A DNA stretch of 19,136 bases, from positions 1 through 19,136 of the forward strand of contig JAAMPI010001128.1 in assembly GCA_013054445.1 (NCBI GenBank), given 5' to 3'. This document shows, in pieces, positions 1 through 8,479 of this stretch; the first letter of the stretch is position 1; each line of letters opens with the position of its first letter. Made by a program: the position numbers and the translations under genes. Under the pieces are notes generated by a model. It did not search any database, had not been told where the DNA came from, and saw only the letters and a list, made by a program, of their open reading frames with translations. This DNA comes from Cudoniella acicularis (lineage: Eukaryota > Ascomycota > Leotiomycetes > Helotiales > Helotiaceae).

Positions 1-432
1 AAAACACGCCATCCAGCCTCGTCCCATTAACCTCATGTGCATACGTCTCCGGCTTCACTCCCTGGTTTTCACTCCAATACCCCAACTCCTCACTACTTGA
101 CGAAATAAGGAGCGTCCGATCTCCAAAATTGTCAAACACCATGCCGCGTTTGTCGCAACAGAAAATGGTGGGATTGCCAGTGTTGACTGTAGTGTTGGGA
201 AACACGACCAGACTGGAGCCGAGAATGTCGGTTCGCAGACCATTGATGAGGGGGTTTTCGGCTTGATCCGGACGAAGGAGGAAACCGTCGGAGTTGGCGC
301 CGCCGTGAATGCGGGAGTTGGGGTACCCCGCGCAGGTGTCGCGCCGACGCGGACGGCGGTTATGTTTGGGAGGGCGGAGACTACTATTGGAAGGAGGAGG
401 AAGGGAATTGTGAGTAGGGAGATGATTGCCAT
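1..432 (-). CDS. Secreted protein of unknown family, frame-broken, cut by the window edge
   Basis: The start at 432 lies in a strong fungal context (CCAACATGG) and opens with a clear signal peptide (MAIISLLTIPFLLLPIVVSA). That frame becomes Pro/Thr/Ala-rich and ends at 55. From about base 340 downwards the frame two bases over has the look of a real folded protein: it contains CAGYPNSRIHGGAN, DGFLLRPDQAENPLING and NPTIFCCDKRGMVFDNFGD, has several cysteines and N-glycosylation sites (NTT, NGT), and stays open to base 1. I infer one gene whose signal peptide and mature domain are separated by a net one-base loss between roughly 330 and 370. No GT-AG intron in that interval repairs the frame. 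The C-terminus is outside the window. I do not recognise the family. An unseen 5' exon is an alternative, but the signal peptide argues against it. Confidence 0.6.
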
Positions 433-521
433 GTTGGCGATTTTTAAGAAATGAGAGAATTGAGGTCGAGGGTGGAGAGTTAGGACGTAGTTAAGACTTT
501 TTCAGGGGAGGTTGGTGGGTG

Positions 522-530
522 ATATATAAA
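522..530 (-). promoter_or_regulatory. TATA-like box
   Basis: TTTATATATC on the minus strand lies about 90 bases upstream of the ATG at 432, a reasonable distance for the core promoter of the left-edge secreted protein gene. Confidence 0.35.
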
Positions 531-544
531 AACAGGTTTACCGG

Positions 545-1516
545 TCATTTAAGTAGATAGAGTATTGTAATAAATGAAATGAAATCAATCCAGCCAATGA
601 AGCGGTATTAACGTGTCAAGGGTTGTATACAATATGGATATGTTCTCGAGATAGCAATAATGGAAACGAATTTATGCGCTTGCAGTTGCGATCGAACACT
701 TCAGCCACAAAGCAACGTCCTCATCAATTTCCACTGGGTTTTCGGATCGATAATTTCAGGAATGGATTGGGTAAAATAGATGCACCATAAATTATACCAT
801 ACAATAATACTTCGGCTTATAAAGGGCCCCGCTGTCCCGGGTGAAAGGGGGAAGCGGGATTTCCTCTCGGCGCAGCAGCCCCACCTCGTCATGTATCGGT
901 ATGTTATGAACCACATTCAAACCATTTTTATTGCCGAGGGTCGACGAGAAATATATAAATAGCAGGTATCTTGCCAAAATTATAACAGGTCTAGGTGGTG
1001 CTGGTCTTGAAAAATAAACGGGAGCCGAAATAGAGGAAGATGTTTAAGGTGTAGTGTATACATGTGTACATGTCCGTCTAGTAAGAGTAAAAATTATTTT
1101 TTAAGCTATTTCTCTCGCGTTATTATAACAACAGCTAACAGTATACAAAATGGCATCTTTGAAATGTTATAAACATAAATCTTTCCCGTGAATGAACCAA
1201 TTACCTACATCTTCAAAGCCGTTATGCGATAAAAAACTATTAAGCATGAAAATTATGATACAGCTCTGTATATATATGGCTTAAATGCAAGACACCTCAA
1301 ACTCGAACACATATCCTTAATCATTGCACTACTTTTAGGACCTGACTCCAGAAGACTGTCAGATTGGATGACTGTAATGCCGTTTCGAAAGAGCGAACTG
1401 GTATTACCAACGAACTCCTCTCTTGTGCTTCGCATGAGGTTAGTAAGCTTGCTCCTTTTGTTCAGACGCTAATCGCCCTCGGCTCAGTCAACTTGCCTGA
1501 GTAACCTGAGCATCCT
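545..1516. other. Gene-free AT-rich intergenic sequence
   Basis: No open frame here looks coding: short frames have no start context, domain or intron pattern. The sequence is moderately AT-rich with scattered ATATA stretches. It forms the upstream flank of the left-edge gene and the left border of the repeat debris. Confidence 0.5.
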
Positions 1517-1561
1517 AAGCAGGCCTGATCATCCTGAGTAAGATTTACAAATTATCACGTG
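1517..1561 (+). repeat. Direct repeat, left copy
   Basis: This 45-base segment runs from AAGC-GGCCTGA through CCTGAGTAA to ATCACGTG. It matches 3120-3166 in the same orientation: the order of the three blocks and the 29-base spacing from CCTGAGTAA to the end of CACGTG are kept. The part between CCTGAGTAA and ATCACGTG is AT-rich here and GC-rich in the right copy. Confidence 0.5.
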
Positions 1562-1904
1562 TTTTGGCTTCTTGCTTAACCAATCACACTTGATCTAACC
1601 TCTGTTCTCTGATATCATTTTTGTCCAGTTTTAACGAAAATGCTCAAGGAACCCAATGTAGACACTTTCCAAAAATATGCCTAGTGCTTTACCTATAGCA
1701 CAAGTTGGTTAATATAGATGTCCCCAAGGAGAGTAATGCTCTTCCTTCTATAAATTCTTTCTTACTCTGTACTTGCCTTGATTTAAATACCTCCCTTCTT
1801 CAATCTCATTCTTCAATCTCATTCTTAAATCCCTCTATACAATTCGTTTTTATAAATTGTCTTTTATCTACCAGTTTATATAAATTACTATTCCAGTATC
1901 CTTA

Positions 1905-2426
1905 ATGCCTAAAAGGGAGTTACCGGAGGAGTGCTTCGCACGATCCCGCAGTAAAGGCTCTATTATCAAGGTAGAAATTGCCAACTAGAAAAAGCAAAAA
2001 AGTACCTCTAGCTAGGAACAATCAAAAACTACGCTCGTGCCTTAGCGTGATAGGACTAGTAAGGGTTGCTGCCCGATCTCCAGTAAAAATTTCTTCTAAC
2101 CCATATCTCTTTACTAAATATATTTGAACTCAAACTCCCTAAAGCTACTCCAGATGATGTAGAGACATCGAAATACCGGGTCAGATATACTGTGTATAGT
2201 ATTGTAGGTGCTTATGGCGACCATATTGCAGGGTTAGACTCTACTGTCCGCTCGTGGAAGGATCTTACAACTAGCTAGCAGTGGGCCGAAATGCACTACG
2301 GACAGCCTGCAGAATATCGTATTTGATGCCATTATTACGAATTTAGCGTACGATGAACCAGAAATGTATCGGGCAGAGGGAATTGCGTTTATTCGGGAGG
2401 ACTTGAAGAATATTATAATTAACTAG
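1905..2426 (+). pseudogene. Decayed coding relic of unknown origin
   Basis: An ATG at 1905 opens a short frame (MPKRELPEECFARSRSKGSI) that stops at once. Further coding-like stretches follow in shifting frames: TIKNYARALA (about 2010-2045), TPDDVETSKYRVRYTVYSI then GAYGDHIAGLDSTVRSWKDL (about 2145-2270), and ITNLAYDEPEMYRAEGIAFI to a TAG at 2424. Clustered TGA, TAG and TAA codons inside these stretches, on an AT-rich background, fit an old copy eroded by C-to-T changes. It could be a transposon protein or a multicopy fungal gene; I cannot name the family. Confidence 0.45.
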
Positions 2427-2631
2427 TTTTTTTATTAAGTTTTTTATAAATAAGATTATTATTAATCTTAGACCTGTTCTTAGAAAGCCTATTCTTTAGG
2501 GCTATCTTTATCTATTTATCTAGATTTAGTCTTTTCTAATATTCTTTTACCTACTTAATATTTATAATATATATATATAGATATAGATATCTAGAATAGA
2601 AACGAGAAAAGAAGGTCTTGCTTAAGGAATA

Positions 2632-2835
2632 GGAGGGATTAGAGAGAGGTGAGAAGAGAATAAGAAGAGGGTAAGAAGATAGAAGGGAGGAAAGGAGGGA
2701 GGATAGGTAAGAGAATAGGTGAGAGGATAAGTGAGAGGATATATAAGAAGATATGTAAGGAGATGTGTAAGAATATAGGAGAGAAGATAGGAGAGAAGGT
2801 AGGAGAGAAAAGATGTGAAGGTAAGAGGGAAACAG
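2632..2835. repeat. Purine-only degenerate tandem repeat
   Basis: About 200 bases carry almost only A and G with isolated T on the plus strand, built from variants of a 10-12-base unit such as GAGAGGATAAGT and GAGAAGATAGGA. The complementary strand translates to repetitive Leu/Tyr/Thr sequence, which is an artefact of the repeat and not a gene. The strand asymmetry is the striking feature. Confidence 0.75.
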
Positions 2836-3036
2836 CTATTTATAGAGTATAAAACCCTAGGTAAATCATAGAGAATAACGTTAAACACCCTAAAGTAAGA
2901 CATAAGAAAATGTCCCTATATATAGGCATTTTATATAAAGACAGGTAGACGGGGATAACTGTCTAGGAATGAGTTCTGGCTAGCACAGGTTATAAGAGTG
3001 TAGTAGAAACAGATTTCGGATCCCTGGCTAGGAAAG

Positions 3037-3078
3037 GGGGCCTTTTTAGGCCCCTCGTTAAAAGTTAACGATGTCTAG
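3037..3078 (+). repeat. Two adjacent perfect hairpins followed by CTAG
   Basis: GGGGCCT-TTTT-AGGCCCC (3037-3054) is followed directly by TCGTTAA-AAG-TTAACGA (3055-3071), then TGT and CTAG at 3075-3078 before a T. Each stem is 7 bp and perfect. A terminal hairpin followed by CTRR before a T resembles the 3' end of a Helitron, but no 5' end or helicase is visible, so the assignment stays open. Confidence 0.45.
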
Positions 3079-3119
3079 TGAGATAGGTGAGTAGACCTAA
3101 GTAGACATGAGCCGAAGTT

Positions 3120-3166
3120 AAGCCGGGCCTGAGCTAGCCTGAGTAAAGGCGGCGCGAGATCACGTG
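3120..3166 (+). repeat. Direct repeat, right copy
   Basis: Matches 1517-1561 in the same orientation, with the blocks GGCCTGA, CCTGAGTAA and ATCACGTG in the same order. This copy is GC-rich where the left copy is AT-rich. The pair brackets the relic, the purine repeat and the hairpins. Confidence 0.5.
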
Positions 3167-3357
3167 AACTTGATGGTTGGGAGGTGTCGAGATTCCGGTC
3201 AGGAAACAAACAAACCAAACACCAGAAACTTAACTGCCTTAACCACCATGTCACCACCGCCCCTTCACGCTAACTCTCCACCTCTGTACCAAAAAGTCAG
3301 CCCACAACTCCAATTCCAACACCAGTACATCATTCTGCCGTTTACTTACAAATAAAC

Positions 3358-3375
3358 ATCATCATCATCATCATC
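3358..3375 (+). repeat. (ATC)6 microsatellite
   Basis: Six uninterrupted ATC units abut the stop codon of the minus-strand cysteine-rich gene, so they would lie in its 3' untranslated region. Confidence 0.8.
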
Positions 3376-3703
3376 AAGTACAACAACTATTCCCACACCC
3401 CACATACCCATCAGCACAACACACCGCGCCACCCCAACACGTCGCCCCTATTTCACTGCAACAGGACCCAGCACAAGCAGTGTAGCCGCCAGGACAACAC
3501 ACACTTCCGAAGCAGTTCTCGCCGTCGCCGCAGCAGGTTGTGCCGCAGGCGATTTCGGTTTCTGGGGAGGGGGATCTGGATTCGAGGGAGAAGGGAAAGG
3601 CGGCGGGGGATTTGGGTTGCAGGGGGAAGGGTACGCCAGGGGTCGCGGTTGTGAGGGCGGCGAGGAGGAGGGTCGCGAGGGTGCTGAGGGTGAGGAGTTG
3701 CAT
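3374..3703 (-). CDS. Small cysteine-rich secreted protein, 109 residues
   Basis: Residues 1-20 form a signal peptide (MQLLTLSTLATLLLAALTTA). A Pro/Ser-rich spacer of about 30 residues follows, then a mature domain with 15 cysteines in roughly 58 residues. Its pattern is a repeat: C-x3-CC-x5-C-x4-CC-x6, then C-x3-CC-x6-C-x5-CC-x6, then a half unit C-x3-CC at the C-terminus. Paired cysteines around glycine-rich turns (CCPGGYTAC, CCADGYVGC) recall granulin- or knottin-like folds, but the spacing is not a clean granulin. The odd cysteine number leaves one unpaired or allows a dimer. The frame is intact from ATG to TGA, unlike most genes here. It probably acts outside the cell as a wall, adhesion or host-interaction protein; this last point is inference. 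Confidence 0.7.
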   Translation of the reverse strand: MQLLTLSTLATLLLAALTTATPGVPFPLQPKSPAAFPFSLESRSPSPETEIACGTTCCGDGENCFGSVCCPGGYTACAGSCCSEIGATCWGGAVCCADGYVGCGNSCCT

Positions 3704-4330
3704 TTTCGTTTTTTGGTTTTGGGGGAGCTATGGTATGTTCGGTTTTATTTTGTTTCCGGTTTGAAAGTTGAAGGAAGAAAGGTGTTTTGGAAGGAGGTGA
3801 GTTTGATCAATATCGAGTGGGATGATGTTCTACTGCGAGGTATTGTAAATAGAGGAAGTGGTACTCGTTAAAGTGAGCAGAAGGGGATCTCCCTCTTTAT
3901 ACTCACCCGCTACCCGTCTCCTACAACACTTCTCGTCCAGTGTCCACCACATCACCATGAGATGCAACTCAAACCAAACCGAATCATGGCAATTAGCTAG
4001 CTAGCTAGGCAACCGATATTCTAGCATAAGGAAATGATCGACACACCAATCCATACATACAGCTGAGCTTACCCCTCCTTCCCCTCCCCAGCCTTCATTC
4101 TATCCTGTCGAGAAAGGAAAATTTCATTTTCTAAGATGTAGAAGGGTTACATTTCTCGAATCATAGGGTATTGAATATGAATTTAAGTCCGTTTTAAGAA
4201 ATCAAGTAAGAGTTTCTCAAGGCAGCAGCACTCCATCCAACTCAAAATCCACACATCGTAATCTTACATAGTATAACCAGAGAGAAACAAGGTACCGACT
4301 GGATTCACCGGGATCCTGGCCTGCAAAAAG
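3704..4330. other. Upstream region of the cysteine-rich gene, no other gene
   Basis: The first ~200 bases are purine-rich on the plus strand, giving a pyrimidine-rich leader for the minus-strand gene. A TTTATACTCACC stretch near 3897 and a GCTAGCTAGCTAGG run near 3995 are the only marked features. Apparent plus-strand frames at 3540-3870 are shadows of the minus-strand gene and its leader. Confidence 0.4.
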
Positions 4331-5030
4331 GGATCTTCTCCCCGTTACGGTTTCCAATTAATTTGAAATGGCATACATAGGGCTGAGAAGTCACTCTTAA
4401 GGCAGCAGCAATCCCTCGAATCCCTTGAATCATGAAAAAACAAGTGGACTGGACTAACTAGACCAACATACTAGAAGGTACCTCCTTCTCCTTCCAATCT
4501 CCAAATGCCTTCATAAGGCATAGGGCTGAGAAGTTACACAATAACAAAGTCATACCAGTTTCCCTGCTCTAACATATTTCGGAGTCGGCATAACTTTTTC
4601 AATAATCCTTGCCAGTCAAACCAAAAATAAAGAGGGAAACTAAAGTTCAACATCCATGCAAAGAAGGGACCTCCTTCTCCTTCCAGTCTCCAAATTCTTT
4701 CATAGCGCTATGAGGGCTAAAAAGTTACACAATAACGTGGTCAGTCACATCCACGTTTCCCCGCCCTATTCGGAGTCGGCATAACCTTCCATTAATCCTT
4801 CCCATACAAGAACACAGGAAGAACTTAGAAAGAAGGATGCTACAGTACCTTTACCCCCTTCCCTTTAGCCTTTAATGTCATACGAAGCCCTCTGGATCAA
4901 CACATATGCAAGAAAGGCTTTTGGTGTTGCATAGGGCTGAAAGCCATACGGTTACATCAACGTTTCCCCACTCTGCTCGCTCGGAGCCGAAGTCGGAGTC
5001 GGAGTAATGTTTAGAGGAGGATACTGTAGT
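4331..5030 (+). repeat. Decayed ~190-bp tandem repeat, about four units
   Basis: Recurring landmarks, in order, are CTCCTTCTCCTTCCA (4482, 4671), CATAGGGCTGA (4378, 4520 and 4930; garbled near 4710), AAGTTACACAATAAC (4531, 4721), CGTTTCCCC (4753, 4950) and CGGAGTCGGCATAAC (4580, 4771). The best-preserved neighbours lie 189-191 bases apart. The first and last units are more diverged. The last contains a short GGAGTC run. No unit has a coding frame. Confidence 0.65.
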
Positions 5031-5833
5031 AGCTTTATCTTCTAGCCTTTATTGCTATACGAAATCCTTTCGCTTGGGCCCTTGCTGTGGAATCACATCC
5101 CCATCCCCCGCCCCCCCTTCCCTAACCCTTTTTACTTACCAAAGCTCTCCTCTATGACCAAAATCCCCATCCCCATTCCCTCCCCCACCTCCTATAAAGA
5201 AAGCATGGAAAAGGAATGAAAAATACAGGAGTATCTACTACTTTGCTTTCTGTATCTTTCTGACCTTCCCAAAATATCCGCAAAACAGAGTAAAGTTCAG
5301 TCTTCTTTTTAGGATCCCTACCAAACTGCCCCTACCCCCAGCACCAAAACCTCAGCCCCCATCATCCCCGCTCCCACGTTACATCCCAAATCCAACCAAT
5401 GCTCTCTCCCTCTTTACGTCTGCGCATTGAATCTTCCAAGAATCCCAGATCCAGAATTCACATTCACATCCATACCAAAACTTTAAGTTCTCAAATAATC
5501 ATTCACACATATATTCTATATTTGCATTTACACTAGAATTAAGAGAAACATATAATTAAAAGTCAGATTTCTAACAAAGAGTAAAAAAAAAAGAGTAAAT
5601 AACTTAGTTCTATTATTAAACCCAACTATAAATATATCTAGTTATTTATAATTTAATATATATACCTAAAAACCCAGACTTCTTATTCACTATTCCTAGC
5701 TCCCTAATCTATTAACCACTAATAAAAAATATATTTATAAACAATTTCCAAATTTCCAAATATTAAAAATCCTCTCTTCCTCGCCTTCCCCAACTTGGGC
5801 AGCCCCTCTTCCCAACGTAGAAAAAGAAAGAAA
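5031..5833. other. Gene-free region with an AT-rich block
   Basis: Bases 5100-5440 are rich in CCCC/CCCCT runs without a frame. Bases 5480-5770 are strongly AT-rich with TATATA and poly-A. I see no RNA gene, promoter pair or coding frame. It separates the repeat array from the end of the carbonic anhydrase gene. Confidence 0.5.
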
Positions 5834-6716
5834 TCAGACATTAATTCCATGCTCCCAAACCTCCTGCTCCACCCTCGCCGAATACGTACTAACCCTCAAA
5901 ATCTCCCTCATCTACTGCACCCCCACAAACAACACATTCCTCGCCACAAACCACCTAATACCCTCCGTACACGGCGGACTCGTCAAGCTGCTCTCATACG
6001 TCCAGAACTCGCTGAAGTTATTAACCTCTTTCAATGCTTGCGCCATGTCTAGCTCTGCGGGAATTGTGGCCGTGCTGTCGAAGTTGGGGATCATGCTGGT
6101 GGTAGAAGAAGAGTTGGAGGTAGGTTCGAATTGAGAAAATAAAGGAGAATCAGCATTCCCGGGATCAATTCGGATAGCAACTACGGCTCTCTCAGCACCA
6201 GAAGCATCAGTGTGTACGAGGTGGAGTTCTGATTTCGAGCGGTCGCCTTGGACGGAGTGATCGGCGGGGGAGTGGATGTGCCATCCTTTCAGGTAGACAA
6301 TTTCATCGTCGAAGGTAAATGAGGGGCCAGATGTTAGGGGCGTGGACTTGGTGTCGACGCTGAAGGCCGGGCCGTAGCCCCAGTTGTAGAGGCTTCCGGC
6401 GACCAGGGAGGAGGAGGTGAAGGTTGGAATGTGCTTTTGGGAGAGGCCTTGTGTGAGCAGGAGGGGGATGGGCGCTTGTTGGGTGCCGGTTTGGCAGAGG
6501 GTGTAGTCCGAGGTTTTTTGAGTGGGTTTGGGAGGGGTGGGAGGGGAGAGGGAACTTACTGGTGTTCACTATGCCCCAGTTGTAAGACGCATCGTAGGTC
6601 CAGTCTTTTTTTTCTGTTGCACGTTTTCCGAGGGCGTTGTGGATTGAGAAATCGTGCTGTGGACAGGCTGAGACCGCCGAAGAAAGCGTAAAGAGAACGA
6701 CAATAGTGGAAAACAT
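5834..6716 (-). CDS. Secreted alpha-carbonic anhydrase, probably disabled
   Basis: Alpha-class carbonic anhydrases interconvert CO2 and bicarbonate with a zinc bound by three histidines. Exon 1 (6716-6560) encodes a signal peptide (MFSTIVVLFTLSSAVSA), a possible KR processing site and the N-terminal motif WTYDASYNWG. Exon 2 runs in one frame from about 6511 (DYTLCQTGTQQAPI), through the zinc-site block WHIHSPADHS...ELHLVH, to the hallmark SLTSPPCTEGIRWFV. A TAG at 5914-5912 follows FVGVQ, but the same frame continues for 25 residues (MREILRVSTYSARVEQEVWE) to TGA at 5836, matching a usual alpha-CA C-terminus. The simplest ancestor of TAG is CAG. Between exons a good donor (GTAAGT at 6559) has no AG acceptor in the next 51 bases, and exon 2 is one base out of frame. 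The zinc ligands are intact; the gene's integrity is not. Confidence 0.85.
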
Positions 6717-7390
6717 GATGAACTTGTAATAATGGTTGAAGGAAAGACAGAGGATGTACGAAGGAATTTATGCGCGTTGGCTAGAAAGCTTTTCTCTCGA
6801 GATGGGCTTTCCATCATTTTATGGTTTCCATCGTCGTCTTACCTCTAAGCTACGAAGTACTTGTTCAAGGTTGCCTACTCTCATCAAGATTACTTCTTGG
6901 AAGCACCAGGGCAGGACATCGGGTTTAAAACGTAAGAGTGAGGCTCATGCTGACATTCCAAATGATGATCTTGGCTTCGTGAAGTTCTGACTGCGATGCA
7001 CTTCTTGGGAAAATGATGCCCAGCAAATGACGTGGCGGTTCGTAGCTCAATTGGAAAATGTTTCGAAAGTTTTGAGTTTGCCATCACTTGGAGGCCTTTA
7101 TTTTTGACGAAAGTTTATTGTTTTTTCTTTGCGGAATCGCGGAGCCTGTAACGAGTGCTGTCCTGATTGCCAAGACGGCATTTTCCCAAGGCATAATAGA
7201 ATTGGTGTTTTCCAAGCCTCAATTAGATTTCCAAGGCTTGATTGAAGAGGGAAACAAGAGGATTTCATCTCTTTGCGAGCGATATCGCAAGACTTGCGTA
7301 TCTGTCAGATAGCCTTAGAGACTGGTCACTTGCGATGAAATGTAATGAGATTGATGAAGTGGTGATGGAGGAACGGGAAGGAAAAAACCC

Positions 7391-7447
7391 TGGCCGAAGT
7401 GGTTAAGGTTATCGCGACACCCCCTGGCAATCTTATTTCGACCTCAC
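7391..7447 (+). other. tRNA/SINE-like internal promoter fragment
   Basis: TGGCCGAAGTGGTTAAGG (7391-7408) is one base away from the D-arm of eukaryotic tRNA-Ser/Leu and fits the A box at 11 of 12 positions. A weaker B-box-like TTTCGACCTC lies about 45 bases on. The acceptor, anticodon and T stems cannot be paired, so this is not a working tRNA. A tRNA relic or a SINE head is possible; chance is not excluded. Confidence 0.3.
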
Positions 7448-7530
7448 TTCAACTCTTCTCCTTGTTCCTTTCCCAACCAACATCAACAACAACACGAAGC
7501 TTCAGAAGTTCTACTAACAAACCTTAAGTC

Positions 7531-7659
7531 ATGCGAGACTCAATTTTTGTTGTGTTTTGGGAAATCTTGATCTGCACAGCCATTTGCGATGCAGCTTGTC
7601 ATCTCAAGGTTTGGATCACGAGAATGAGTCTCATAAGATTTTGTCGCAACATCGATTAG
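7531..7659 (+). CDS. Possible small ORF, 42 residues
   Basis: An ATG at 7531 follows a CT-rich then CAA-rich stretch typical of fungal leaders. It opens a 42-residue frame whose start is hydrophobic (MRDSIFVVFWEILICTAICD) and ends at TAG 7657. No homologue or domain is recognised. It may be a chance frame or the first exon of a gene I cannot assemble. Confidence 0.15.
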   Translation: MRDSIFVVFWEILICTAICDAACHLKVWITRMSLIRFCRNID

Positions 7660-8479
7660 TCTGCGATTCCAGGGCGCCCAGCTGTAGATTGGATGGTCTA
7701 AGAGAGGGTTGTGATGGAAAGGGGAAACGGGGCTCCCAAAGCCTTGATTTAATCCAGTGTCGAAACGGCCAAGAAACGTTATTAAATGGCAGCTTGGAAG
7801 CCTCAGATTCCAAACTGTGGTGCACGATACCAATGATCACAGGCGCCAAGGGTATTTCATGTTAATATTTGAGTTGTATTGTGTTCCGATTCGTTGAAAA
7901 TGACTGTCGTTGTTTTTGCTGCGTTTATATTGGCCGAAGTTGGCTCCGTGACATTCAAAGAATGGATTTATCAGGAAGTCTGTTGACGCTGAAGTGGCCT
8001 GATAAAAATAAGAGTATCTCCTTTGTCTGAGCTTTTATTTCAATTTCAATTGTGACATTTTAGCGTATTTGATCAGCCAATGCAAGTCACAGCGTTTGCG
8101 TCTTTCGTATGTCGACTTTTCTTTAGATCTCAAGCTTTTTATTATTATGTTACTTGTCTGCAGCAATGCTCCGAGTACTTAGATTAACCTGATCTTATCA
8201 AATTTATGATTCCGTATCGTAGCCGAATGTAGGAAAGTCGAACCGGGATCATAATTTGCTCATGTTCAAAAATCTCGCCGTGGTTATAAATAGATGCTAG
8301 CGCTGAGGCTCGCACATTCAGCACTGTATTCTGCCTTGCCCTTGGACAGACTGCAATAGCCAACACTATTGTCTACCCCACTGCTTAGGGCGTAGAGGCT
8401 CCTTGCCCCACAGCCGCTTTTCCTCTCATCAAGTTCATGAGTCAAAAAACTTATTTTATATCATTGTAGTTTGAGAAAC

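Larger units (their letters stand above)
6717..8479. other. Intergenic region between the carbonic anhydrase and SDR genes
   Basis: Most of this 1.8-kb stretch has no convincing gene. The left end is the upstream region of the minus-strand carbonic anhydrase (CATAAATT near 6768). Around 7391 there is a tRNA-like A box. Bases 7440-7500 are CT- then CAA-rich, like a fungal leader. The right end before 8480 contains ATTTTATATCATT, a possible TATA region for the SDR. Confidence 0.4.

Noticed and set aside
2622..2903. 93-residue minus-strand frame rich in Leu, Tyr and Thr that looks like a membrane protein
   Set aside because: It is the translation of the purine repeat on the opposite strand; its periodicity follows the DNA repeat and there is no start context.
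3540..3871. Overlapping plus-strand frames of 74 and 84 residues
   Set aside because: Antisense shadows of the cysteine-rich gene and its leader; no domain, and Arg/Gly-rich only because of base composition.
7557..7865. 102-residue plus-strand frame and the minus-strand frames opposite it
   Set aside because: None has a signal, motif or intron pattern, and the plus frame starts without an ATG.
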